DNA of 64,000 nt. Source: Gonatopus flavifemur. Lineage: Eukaryota; Arthropoda; Insecta; Hymenoptera; Dryinidae. Shown one piece after another: positions 11,098 to 22,145 of the stretch. The translations under genes and the position numbers were made by a program. Location of the stretch: assembly GCA_018340375.1 (NCBI GenBank), contig JAFFJZ010000001.1:12914001-12978000 (forward strand). Direction: 5' to 3'. The notes under the pieces were generated by a model. It worked only from the letters and a program-made list of their open reading frames with translations. It had not been told where the DNA came from and ran no database searches. Each line of letters starts with the position of its first letter. The stretch's first letter is position 1.

Positions 11098-12044
11098 CAC
11101 ATCTAGGTCCTTTATTATTTATTATTTTCATTAATGATATCTCTACGATTTTCAAGTACTGCACACATCTTCTTTTTGCTGATGACCTGAAACTGTTTAT
11201 GATTATAAGAACTTACAGAGATGCTCAAAATCTGTAATCTGATTTGGATCGGTTACAATCTTGGTGTGTGCTATCTAATATGTCATTAAATCTCACTAAA
11301 TGCCATGTGATGAGATTTTATAGAGGTAAAAATGCTATTTATTTTCCTTATAACTTGTCTCATTCTCTGTTATCACCTATAAATACTGTTCGTGATCTTG
11401 GAGTTTCATTTGACTCTCGTTTCAACTTCTCAGATCATTACAATTACATAGTTGGTACTTCCATGAAATCTCTCGGATTCATCAAGCGCGTTTGTAAAGA
11501 TTTTCGTGATCCTGTTGCACTTCGAACACTGTATTGTACTTTAGTTAGACCTCATCTTGAGTATGCGTCTCAAATTTGGAGTCCTCATTTAATTCGGGAT
11601 TGTACAGACTTGGAAAGAGTTCAGCATAAGTTTCTGCGTTTTGCTGCCTATCAGATAGGCCGTCCGTTGAGCGTCACTTGTCATGATTACTCATTGATTA
11701 TGGCTCTACTTAACTTGCCTTCCTTGGAATCACGTCGTTTGTTCAATGATTTTTCATTTTTGTATGAAATTGTTAATGTGAAAATTCGCTGCCCTCAACT
11801 GCTTGGACTTGTACGTTTTAATGTCCCTTCTCGTTTATTAAGACGCCCTAAATTGTTCAATCCAATTTCTTATAAATCGAGATACGGTTATTCTGATCCG
11901 GTAAATCGGATATCTATCCTAGCAAATTCTTACAGTGATGTGCTTGAATTATTTCCATCTCATTCTGATCTTAGAAATTCTCTTTCTCTCATTTGTCAAA
12001 TTCAATATCTAATTGTCCTTTTCACCTATAATTATACACGTTAA
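11098..12044 (+). pseudogene. Non-LTR retrotransposon reverse transcriptase, 3' fragment
   Basis: The frame reads SHLGPLLFIIFINDI, then HLLFADDLKLF with the catalytic Asp pair at 11181-11186, then a DLDRLQSWC block. It continues through LGVSFDSRFNF, TLVRPHLEYASQIWSPH and RVQHKFLRF to the end of the protein at 12044. These are the palm-to-thumb and C-terminal parts of jockey/CR1-type reverse transcriptases, which copy element RNA into DNA at a nicked target. Upstream palm blocks and the endonuclease are missing, so the copy is 5'-truncated, as is usual for LINE insertions. A TAA at 11235-11237, where the motif expects Gln, interrupts the frame. Clade assignment is tentative. Confidence 0.88.
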
Positions 12045-12205
12045 CTGTTGTTGTAATATAAGATGCATGTAGTCGAGCTTAACATGATGCTTAATGCTTT
12101 GATGCATGATATATATAATGTGGTTCAAATAATGTATATTCTATGTACCAAAGGGTCTTTTATACCCGTATAAACAAAATAAATAGAATAAATAAATAAA
12201 ATAAT
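12045..12205 (+). repeat. LINE 3' UTR and AAAT-type tail
   Basis: Non-coding sequence follows the reverse-transcriptase stop. It includes TATACCCGTATAAACAAAAT and ends in an AAATAAATAGAATAAATAAA run (about 12176-12205). This is a typical simple-repeat tail of jockey/CR1-type elements. Confidence 0.7.
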
Positions 12206-14216
12206 GATATCAAAAATGATGTAAACAAAACATACGCTGACAATGAGAAATATCTGCGTATCACTACATGGAGTCCTTCCATGAATTTCATCCCTGAAAC
12301 ATTTCAAATTCTGAATCAAATCAATTCGATGTCAATGTGTCTGCGGAGAATCGTTTATCATTACGCGAGATCAAATGATCGAAGAGACAAGCATGAAAAA
12401 TCACAGGCGCGAATCTTGAAAAAAACAATGAAACCTTGAAATGACTTGGAGGGATCTGGGATAACGAGAAACATAAGGAAGGAACGGAGAGAGCGGAGGT
12501 GAGATTATGGTAATTGCAGGACAAAAAGGGTGCAGAACCAAGTAGAAAGTAACGTTAACGAGCTTGTCGACGAACGTCTTATTTAAAGTGTTAATACCGG
12601 TGACTCTTGGAAAAAATCGGAAAGTCAATCATCCTTATTTGCACCTAACAAATCACCAAATAAATTTTATTCTCTCCATGGGGGTCGTTGTCTTTTAACG
12701 AAATAAATTCTCAACTCCGTTCAATCGGGATGGAGAAAAACTTCTAAAATGCGCAATGGAGATGTACGTTATAGTACATAAATTCACCGTGACAGAATTT
12801 TGATTCAGAGATATCGATGTTGCATGTAACAAGGTTTTTTTAATCAATTATGCCGGAGAAGGTGTTGTTTTAATGCATGGAACGTTTGTATGGAGTATCA
12901 ATTATAAATATTTGAATATGTATTCAATATGAACGATTAACCTCAAAATGATGAAAGTTCGAAATGTGTGTGATATGAAATAATAAGGTGCCCGAAATAT
13001 CTCTGGAAAAACAGTTGCGTGGAGAGCAACCCGTTTTACACGCACGTTGTGAATGAAGAGTTCCATAGCCTAGAGACAGGAGAATAATTTTTAGTTAGGG
13101 GAGGATGGGTCACAGTGGATCACTTTTTTTTCCATGCTCTATAACTTCAAAAATAGTGAACGTTTCAACATGGAAGTTCATATACTTATACAATATTCCC
13201 TCGCCCACAAAATGATCAAGCAATATTGTTAATTTTCGTAAATGAAATACCAAGTTTTCATCATCTTCTGAAATTTTATGATTTGATCCACTGTCCCCAT
13301 ATCTGGGTTAAAATGGATAATTTCATGGATCAGACTCTCAGACCCTTGAAATTTCTCACAGTAACGCTGTTAGGTGGTGAGAGGAAAGCCTTTCAATTTT
13401 GCAGCAGTTCTTATTTTCAATCCATCTTTGTTTACAAGATTCACAATAACCTACATGAATTTTTCATTCAGGCTTCCGAACACGATTTCAAGGCATCTTG
13501 AATTGTAACGGGGAGATAAAATATCATTCAATTATTAATCAATTCGTGAATAAAAATGACTTGCAACCCCTTCACTTTAGATGCTAATGAGCAAGTAAAA
13601 ATGTAGACGAGTCAGTTCACATACATGCTCATGAAAACAAGACATATCAAATTCTTCGTAAATATAAAATCCAGACTCACTGTTATCGGTAGCAACTGTA
13701 CACTGAACACACGTTATGACACCTTGCAGTTCAGCGGCATTCCAAGATGAGGTTAAAAAAAGGGTGCCTAAAAAGTGATACCACTAGCGTGTACAGTCGT
13801 TTTATGAACTAAATAAGTGCGCTCCCCTACTCTACTGTATCAATATTTTCATGATACAATAAATGATCGATATCCGCACGATTGACATCCTCACCCTGTT
13901 GAAATTTTGAAAAGGGATCGGGTTAAAAACCACTTTCACATGGAAAGCACTTTTACAACACCTCCTGTTTCCCGAAATGCCGGTCTCAAGCCGAATTTTG
14001 ACGATTTCCTAATTGATTTAAAACAATCTCCCGTTTTTTTACTCATTCACAAATTATTCGTTCTTTCCTCACATAAATATCAAATTTCAAAGGTTATTCC
14101 TATTGAAGGTCGATCATTCCAACCTCCAAAATCATAGGAATTACATAGAAATACTGGGCTTATCAATACTGCTATCAGGGGATAAACGTGGATTGATTTT
14201 GGAAGGTTCATGTCTG
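12206..14216. other. Unassigned stretch
   Basis: No gene recognised. A weak facing pair, TTAGGGGAG near 13096 and CTCCCCTA near 13821, might bound a decayed element; I am not confident. Confidence 0.35.
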
Positions 14217-14218
14217 CA

Positions 14219-15649
14219 CCCATGTGGGAATCAACGAACGTCTCAGTACTGGTGCAGTACCGCTGCCATAGCTGCCAGTGCCGTCGAATTTGGAATGCCA
14301 TTACTGGCCCAGGTCGTTTAACAGTACTGAAGCAATACTGAGATGATAACAATGTCTAACATAGGGCCCATTATTGGCGTCCAATTTTGCCGGTACTGGC
14401 ATTTGAATGTAAACAGTACTGGCATTTCAACCTAGCCAAAACTGGTATTTCAACATTACCCGTATTGATATTTTAATTGTACCTGAATCAGAATTTCAAT
14501 CTTGCTTGTACTGGCGTTCCAATCCAGTCAACATTGGGATCTGAATTTTCCCTGAACTGGCATTTTAACCGTGTCAGTGTGGGCATTTCAATCTCACCAG
14601 TACGACCATTTCAATTCTACCTTCAATGCGTTCCACGGGGATTTTCCTTGGCGTACTATTGGTACTTTGAATGGCAAGGTTATTTATCCCACGTAGACCC
14701 CACGTAGCCACACTGCGTGTGCTGTTACGGTAATTTTTAGAACATCAAAAAAGCTTACCAATTTTATCTCATGTATGTCTCGATTGTGTTGAAACAACAA
14801 AAATTGAATTTTTTCGCAATATTTAATTTCCTACTAACCGACAGGTAATTCTGGAATAGATCACTGCAGGGTTAATAGTAGCCTTGGGTGAAATTTTGTA
14901 CCAGCTTTTATCATAAATTACTTGACAAATTTCAATTCAAAATACATAATCGTACTATTCTCTCAGTGTAGCCATGTTGCCGCGAAGGTAAGTTGACACC
15001 CAATCCACAATCGCTTTTGTAGTGGAACACTGTTGCATCGACGCTGGCACAGTATTGTCTTTTCGTGGAATTTCAAAAGATTACTAACTCCGAGTTAGTA
15101 CTGGCGCAAGGTTTGCTCACCAAAGTAGCCATGTTTCCGGGGGAATGTGTTGACCCCCGACTCACTACCATTTTTGTCGTGAAACAACGTGCCATCGATG
15201 CTGGCGTAGTACCGTCTCTATGTAACGCTTCAAAATATTACCAACTTGGAGCCAGTACTGGCGCAGTATTGGCTCACTAGAATTACCATTTTTTCGCGGA
15301 GATGGGTTGACCCCCGATCCACTACCAATCCTGTCGGAAAACTACATGGCGTCGATGCTGGCGTAGTACCGTTTCTGCGTAACGTTTGAAAATATTACCA
15401 ACTCTGGCTCAGTACTGGAACAGTTTTGTTTTGCTACAACCTAGGTTTTCTTCAATCAGTATTCATTCGGTACTGATCCAATATTGTCTGCCCAAGCAAA
15501 CCAATACCGTCCGAAAACCGTCGAACAATTAGTGCCAGTTGGAAAAGAGTAATGGCACTGTACGGGTGCCAGTTGTTTTGGCCGAAGTATGGCAAATACA
15601 AACTTGCCAGTACTGGGTCATTTTTCAACTCCGGCAATTTCCACATGGG
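14219..15649. mobile_element. Non-autonomous element, CCCATGTGG termini, CCAGTACTGG-type array (copy 1)
   Basis: The left end CCCATGTGGGAAT and right end ATTTCCACATGGG are flanked by CA on both sides (14217-14218, 15650-15651). The 1431-bp interior holds many copies of GTACTGGC / GCCAGTAC words, often as the palindrome CCAGTACTGG. It also has two diverged sub-repeats of a few hundred bases around 14985-15400, marked by repeated GTTGACCC and GATGCTGGC. No transposase is present. Open frames here are composition artefacts. Confidence 0.75.
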
Positions 15650-16520
15650 CAGTTTTCAGACTTTTTGAACAGTGCAGTTTCGAGTCCTTTGGTCTGGAAG
15701 AAATGCCATCAAATGGAGCCATTCCTGCTCTTGTATCCTTTCAAGGAGATATCAGTGCAGTTCCTGGTGGAAATATTGCTCTGAGAATTTCTGAGAATCT
15801 CTGCAAAACTCTAAAAATTCGAACATCCTTTGTAACTCCCTGCACGTTTCAATGAAACTCAGAATAATTCTGAAAAACCCTCAAAATTGGAATTTCCACC
15901 AGGGGGTATACGAACCAAATCGTTCATTCTAAACTATTGAAAAGGGCTTCAATAAAATTGAAATATCCAAGCTACCGTCTAAGCTGAGTCAAGCTATTGT
16001 CTATGCTATTGCAATATGAAAATCCAATGTCATCCAAGGTTGCTCAATGCAGAGCAGGGTCCCGCCATGCGCTAGGGGTCAGTTGTTTTTCTCCAGCCGA
16101 TGTTGGTTGAAGGATGGGCCAGGCTATTGACCGCACATGTGCGTACAATATTCAGGTCATTGTCAACCACCCTTACCTCTACATAAATTGTCCAGCCTTG
16201 CGCCTGGCTATATTCTATCGTCAGCATTGGTGGAGCCTAAAGATTTTCATATAGGCTATTATGAAAATTTAGAACGTTGAGACACCTTTATTTTTCATAA
16301 ATCGTGCTATACCGATGTTGATGCTTTTGGATCACCACAGGGAAGAAACGACTGATTCGTAGCAATTTTTGTGGTAATTTCTGAACAAAGGTTGTTGTGA
16401 AGATATTCAACAATAATTTGACAAATTTTTAGTCACTTTTATATTGTTAATCACAAATTATCCCGGATTCAACAAAAACGGCAATATTCTCGTAACTTAG
16501 TTGATGAATATACACTGTAA
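15650..16520. other. Unassigned stretch with a partial repeat
   Basis: About 16150-16270 contains CCTGGCTATATTCTATCG and CAGCATTGG, matching part of the repeat family at 38425-38800 and 47672-48063. Nothing else recognised. Confidence 0.45.
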
Positions 16521-16946
16521 GCCATACAGGAGACCCCGATGATGTAAACACAACCAATAATGGGCCCATGTATGGCTACCATTAAATGGCTAGCAATGAA
16601 TTCACATCATTGACACAAGGGTGGCCCACCACTGGCTGATGAGAAAGGCCAGTAATGAAAAGAGCCGATAATCAGCCGATGCACGGCTATGGTAAACGGC
16701 CAACAATTGATTCCCCGTTACTTGCTGAAATATGGTCTATTACCAAGTGAAATCCATTCCAAAGTTGAATGTATTGTATTCGTAATCACCCGTGAAAAAA
16801 GTTTGTTTTGGCCTTATTTCTATTACGCTGAATCATTCACATCCATGAAATACGTTTTACATGATTTAAATGAATTCTCATTTATATAGATAACACAGGC
16901 CTGCGAAATTTGACTTTTTTTTTCCCCCTCAAACAATAATATCTTT

Positions 16947-17494
16947 TTCCGAAGCATTTTGATCCGCTGAATCCGAATCTGGCTGCAGAATTGCTCTATC
17001 ACGTCAGGTTTTTGAGATATTTTGACCTAAAAATGTGAAAAACACTGTTTTTCGACATATTTGGGGTTACGTAAAGTCGAAGGGTAATTTTTTTTCTCAA
17101 AACCAATACATGCACCTCAAAGTATAAGTCCTCCTCTTCCAAATGCCGTTGAGTTTGCTCAGATACCTTTTTTTTTCATTGAGATACGACAGTTTGAAAA
17201 TTGTGTCTCCACCTATTTATTGAGTACATGAGCGCACAAATTTAAAATTGTCGTATCTCAATGAAAAAAAAAGATATTCCAGCAAACTCAACGGCATTTG
17301 GAAGAGGATGACTGATACTTTGAGGTGCATCTATTGGTTTTGTGAAAAAAATTACCTTTCGACTTTACGGAACCTCAAATATGCCAAAAAACAGTGTTTT
17401 CCACATTTTTAGGTCGGAATATCCCAAATACCTGACGTGATATAGCAATTCTGGAGCCATATGCGATTCAGCGCACCAAAATGCTTCAGAAAAT
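16947..17494. repeat. Long palindrome inside the CMC-like element
   Basis: The left arm (about 16947-17205) and right arm (about 17235-17494) are imperfect reverse complements separated by roughly 30 bp. Paired words include GAAGCATTTTG/CAAAATGCTTC, GACTTTACG/CGTAAAGTC, AACTCAACGGCATTTGG/CCAAATGCCGTTGAGTTT and ATTGAGATACGAC/GTCGTATCTCAAT. A transcript crossing it could form a ~260-bp hairpin. The outer part of the arm is also related to the element's right-end repeats near 20190-20600. Confidence 0.9.
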
Positions 17495-17517
17495 GTTGAA
17501 TGAATGAAGGGATTGAC

Positions 17518-17611
17518 TTTGGATTGTATTCTACATGAAACATCTTGAGTAGGCCAGGCGCATCACAACGATACGCTAAATTTTTTTCTTGAGCGAAATA
17601 CGGTAGAAAAT
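17518..17611 (-). pseudogene. Antisense 94-bp duplicate of the element's own transposase-like gene
   Basis: Read on the minus strand, this encodes FLPYFAQEKNLAYRCDAPG then LLKMFHVEYNP. It matches sense positions 18528-18621 over 94 bp with about six differences by eye, mostly transitions. It abuts the right arm of the palindrome. The match explains an apparent 72-codon minus-strand frame at 17409-17627, which is therefore not an independent gene. Confidence 0.9.
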
Positions 17612-17875
17612 GCTTATAGCATATCACATAAATATATATTTATGCAATATGCTACACTATTATAATCGGACGCCTACAAAATTCTCGCGCCGGGCGGTAA
17701 TATCCTTCGAGCCAGCACTGCTGAGATCGTAGATTGTTTGTTGCTATGTTCAGACATTATTCCACTAATTCACTCGGAATGTACTGATTGTTGTTCTGAT
17801 TTTTTCCTCCGTGTACAAGTATCGAGTGTCCAGTAATTGTTGTGAATTTCGTGTATTTAAAAAAAAGTTTCACAA

Positions 17876-19539
17876 ATGGCTTCTCGAAAATGTATCAATG
17901 CTCCAGATAACTTCTGCTACATATGTGGAAATTATGTAATAAAGAGACAGCAACAAATAATTTCTAAATGTATTGAAGAACTATACGATAGCTATTTCAA
18001 AATCAACATAAAAAACCAAGACAAACAATGGGCGCCTCATAAAGTGTGTTCGACATGTGTACGTGAACTTCGGAAATGGTCAAGTGGAGAAAAACATTGT
18101 TTCAGTTCACAGACTCCAATGATTTGGATGGAACCGCAAAATCATATCAACGATTGTTACTTCTGCTGTTCAAACATAAAAGGATTTAATTCTAAAAATA
18201 AAGCAGCGATAAGTTATCCTGATATTCGTTCTGTGATTTTACCTACGTATAAAGATCCTGATAGCAAAGAGTTATGCCATCCTGCCCAACCATTTTCATC
18301 TGATCCTAGTTTATTTCAAGAGGCTATAATGAATACTTCAGATCCTGACGATGGATATTACGAGTGCAACGAAACACCACCACTGTTTTCTCAAAGTGAA
18401 TTGAATGATTTGACAAGAGATCTTAATCTTCCGGAAGATGCTGCGGAATTACTCGGTTCCAGATTGAAAGAAAAAAACATGCTGGATCGTACAACGAACT
18501 TTTATTGGTATAGAAATAGAGAGAAGGATTTTCTACCGTATTTTGCTCAAGAAAAAAATTTAGTGTATTGTTGTGATGTGCCTGGCCTACTCAAAATGTT
18601 TGATGTAGAATACAATCCAAATGATTGGAGACTTTTTATAGATTCTTCGAAACGGAGCCTCAAAGTAGTATTGTTACATAATGGTAATAAATTTGCTTCT
18701 TTGCCTATTGGACATTCTACTCATTTGAAAGAATGTTATGAAAATTTGGATTTCGTCCTCAAAAAAATTAATTACTCCAATCATAACTGGACTATATGTG
18801 GTGATCTCAAAATATTAACTATGTTGCTTGGTCAACAAGGAGGGTATACAAAATACCCTGTTTTCTATGTGAATGGGATAGTAGGAATAGAGCACGACAT
18901 TGGATCCAGAAAGATTGGCCACAGAGAGCATCATTGAACCCTGGAAGTAAAAATGTTGTACACGAAACACTAGTTGACCGCTCCAAAATTCTGCTACCTC
19001 CGCTTCATATCAAATTAGGCATTATGAAGCAATTCGTAAAGGCATTGCCTAAAGATGGTCTTTGTTTCAAATATTTATGTGATAAATTCAAGCATTTATC
19101 GGATGCGAAGATAAAAGAAGGCGTTTTTGTTGGTCCAGACATAAGGAAATTGATGCAAGATCCTGACTTTGAAAAAACTATGAATAAAACCGAGAAGCTC
19201 GCTTGGAAGTCATTTAAGGAAGTCGTACAACATTTTTTAGGGAACAGAAAAAGCCCTGATTATGAAAATATAGTCAACAGCATGCTTAACAATTTCAAAA
19301 TCCTGGGTTGTAATATGAGTATAAAACTCCATTATTTGCATTCCCATATTGACTTTTTCCCCGAGAATCTTGGTGCTGTCAGTGAAGAGCAAGGGGAGAG
19401 ATTTCATCAAGACCTTAAGGTTATGGAGACCAGATATCAAGGAAGGTGGGACGTTAGAATGATGGCTGACTATTGCTGGATGTTAAAGAGAGATGAACCG
19501 AATCATGAGTACAACAGAAAGATCAAACAGAAGTTTTGA
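17876..19539 (+). pseudogene. Transposase-like protein of the CMC-like element, one frameshift
   Basis: Two overlapping frames (17876-18937 and on to 19539) read as one ~554-residue protein broken by an apparent 1-bp deletion at about 18857-18859. There, KYP should continue as CFLCEWDS in the next frame. The ATG at 17876 follows a run of A and gives MASRKC. The N-terminus has paired cysteines C14-x2-C17, C58-x2-C61 and C94-x2-C97, suggesting a zinc-binding domain. Candidate catalytic acidic residues are D256 (FIDSSK), D310 (CGDLK) and the Glu of SEEQGERFHQ near 19384. The LLGQQGGYTK and CxxC region and the KLGIMKQFVKAL block resemble a large set of uncharacterised invertebrate transposon proteins. 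The catalytic role is inferred, not shown. Confidence 0.82.
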
Positions 19540-19999
19540 AGAAACTAGAAAAAGATATCATAAGTCCTTTTGATTTATCTAGTATCTTAGGTCTTGTGTG
19601 AAACCAGTGCAGCCCCATGTCTGAATTTTATATAAAACGTATATATTTTTCGTTCATACAAATTGTTTAAAAAACTGTAAATATTCATATCTCACATAAA
19701 AATGAATCCCGATGTGCTGTAAAAAAACTGGCGTTATATTTTAGTTCCACAATCTGAATACCTGGAAAGGAACCATTATTGTTCGAAGGGAAAATAAAAA
19801 CTTATATTCCGCAGGTCTGTGAATTATCAACCCTTTGGGGAACCCATTTTTGAAGGAAATTTTCCTTGAATATGTGAACATATAAGTTTTGGGTCGCTGA
19901 ATAAGAATATCATATTAGAAAATTAGAATTTTCATTCCCATACATCCTGGCAGCACCCTCAGGAGATCCTAGAAATATTATAATCTTGGGGATATATTT

Positions 20000-20605
20000 C
20001 ACAACTTGGAATACTCGTAACTCTGCAAGGAGAAATTGTAGGTCACCGATTAATAGCTTATCTTGAAGAGTAAGAGTAGTACTGGATGATGCAATTAGAA
20101 GAAAAGACTAAAAAAAATTGTGCGCTCAGTACATGAATTCCAAAGTAATCAAAAAACCCATTTTTCGTGGACCTAATCTTAAATATCTTGAAATGCTTAC
20201 GCGATGGCCCAATCCTGACTCCGGATTTGGATTCTACGCAGAAAATTACTTCAGAAAAGAGAATTTCATTTGAAGGAGAATTTCATTGTCGATCAGTGTA
20301 ATAAATGCGAATACTCATTCTGTTGTTGGGACATATTACACAACTTAGAATGGTCGTAACTTTGCGAGAAAAAATCGTACATGAACGTTCAATAGCTCAT
20401 TTTAAACGGGAAGAGTAGTGCAAATTGATGAAGTTGAGAGAAAAGATCAAAAAAATTTTATGCGTCCTGTACATAACCCCAAAAGTAGCGAAAAACCGCA
20501 TTTTTTGCGTATTTACCCTCAGATATCTCAAAATCCTGACGTGATAGCCCAATTCTGGCTCCGGATTCGGATTCTACGCAGCAAATTACTTCGGAAAATG
20601 GTCAC
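20000..20605. repeat. Two tandem ~339-bp units at the 3' side of the CMC-like element
   Basis: CACAACTTGGAATACTCGTAAC at about 20000 recurs as a close variant at about 20339. Following blocks stay in register, including AAGAGTAGT, the AAAAGA.CAAAAAA stretch and GATTCTACGCAG at about 20231 and 20569. The second unit runs into the right terminal repeat. These are probably duplicated subterminal regions. Confidence 0.75.
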
Positions 20606-21208
20606 CAGTTCCAAGGGGGAAAAACCTCGCAGGCCTGTGTAATCAATTACTTTCTCATGTAAATAACAAAAAATTTGAAGGAATAAGCAACCGAATTCGA
20701 CTGATTCATCGAGAGTGCTTTTGACTCATATAATTTTATATTTGAGATTGTGGAAATATCGGGCATGCAAATCTATTTGGAAAAAAAACATCCATTTCTG
20801 ATCTTGTGAAAACTGGAATGACAAATTTCCCTAGAACAAAAACAAAAAAGTGTTTTGGGTCACACTTAACCACTCATTTGAACTAATACTGAATCGATTA
20901 TTCTGGAACGCGGGCATATCACTATTGGATATCATTATCATTATGCCCCAGTAATCTGCCATTGATGGCTGACATTCGAACGTTATCCCGAAATTTCTGG
21001 CCATAAATCGGGATCGTTTAGCCCTATTACTGGGCCAATCAATAATTTTATACATGGCCCATTATTTATTGCCATTACTGGACACACGTTATCATTCAGC
21101 AATTAACTATTGATAAGCCATTAATGGGTGCCATTGACGGGTGAAGAACGCCGTTTGTGGTGCAGTAACGTGCCATCATTGGGCCAATTGATGAACCCTG
21201 TATGGGAA

Positions 21209-22145
21209 TAAGAAAGTTTTGAATTCAGATTGTGTTATGACTGAATTTGAAACGCAGCCAAAAGAAGCATATTTTGAGTGTAAAATAAGTAGAAAAAACA
21301 ATTGCAGACACGATAGAAAGACTGAATTTCAGTGTACTCTCAAATTGAGACGCAGCTAATACAAGCCACACTTTTTACAGTGTAAATTCTCTTCATTGAA
21401 TCTGCGATAATTTTCAACGTAGGATATGAAAATGATCCCGAATGTGTCAGATTGTTGTTAAATATATTTCCTGCTGAGAGTTCTGAGATTTTCTTGCTTC
21501 TTTTAATCCACAAAAACCTTCCAACCTTTCTTGGTTGTGGAATTCTCCCCAGCAAAGTTCCTCTACAGATGGGGAATTTTCCACCATAATTTGGTGGACT
21601 TTTCCTTCATTTGTGGAGGATTCAACACCCAAAAAATTAAATAATTCCTCAACGTGGTGGAAAAATTCCTTATTTTTGATAAAAGAACAATTCCCCCACA
21701 ATGAGGGGACGAAATCCACCAACAGTGTGAAGAAAAACTCCCTACATTTTTTACAGTGTATTTCCAGGTGTACGAGACGGAAGACGACGGGCATAGAATT
21801 CATGAGTGATTCTTTTGTGTTACCTGGATCTGGCCTAGATTTTCATGTATTTTTTTGTTGCCTTCGCTTTCCTTCTTCATCGAGTCATCGTTTCTCCATC
21901 GATTATTCACCCAAATTCTACGAGGAGGCGACGTACTCCATCGGTGGCAGGGCTGTACGAGTTAGAATTAAGCAATATTCAACACATATAAATGAAGTTG
22001 TTTTTATTTTGATTCGAAAAGAAACCCGAGCTTTGTAAGTTGGTACTCGCAAGCGCGTGGTGAGGCCTTGCAAGTCCCAAAGAATGATCAGAATGATAAC
22101 AACATTTGCCAATTCTGACACTGTGAAAAGAAAGTCTTAATCTGC
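21209..22145. other. Unassigned stretch with MITE-like ends
   Basis: TTTTTACAGTGTA occurs at about 21370 and again at about 21753, in the same orientation. Between them is a block of facing GGTGGAAAAATTCC / GGAATTTTCCACC words, so one or two decayed MITEs are likely but not delimited. Frames at 21447-22038 overlap on both strands and look non-coding. Confidence 0.4.

Larger units (their letters stand above)
16894..20639 (+). mobile_element. CMC-like DNA transposon (CACAGGCC termini, TAA target duplication)
   Basis: The left end is CACAGGCCTGCGA and the right end TCGCAGGCCTGTG. TAA lies on both sides (16891-16893, 20640-20642), and the paralogous empty site with a single TAA is at 29265-29267. 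Beyond the 13-bp tips the ends stay imperfectly complementary for roughly 200 bp (CCGAATCTGG, TATCACGTCAGG). The element encodes one broken ~554-residue protein (17876-19539). A large palindrome and an antisense gene fragment lie upstream, and two tandem ~339-bp units lie downstream. CAC-type tips with a 3-bp duplication fit the CMC (CACTA/Mirage/Chapaev) group; that assignment is inference. Confidence 0.88.
16521..21206. mobile_element. MITE-like repeat R1 copy 1, interrupted by a 3.7-kb transposon
   Basis: The outer ends are GCCATACAGG and CCTGTATGGG, flanked by AA on both sides. The two outer pieces (16521-16893 and 20643-21206) together align end to end with the uninterrupted copy at 28890-29825, including GGCTACCATTAAATGGCTA near the left and CATTATTTATTGCCATTACTG near the right. 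Removing the inserted element and one TAA gives about 937 bp, the size of the intact copy. The interior is rich in GGCCCA/TGGGCC and ATTAATGG-type words. Confidence 0.9.

Noticed and set aside
17409..17627. 72-codon minus-strand frame
   Set aside because: It is an inverted fragment of the transposase-like gene at 18528-18621 joined to palindrome sequence, not a separate gene.
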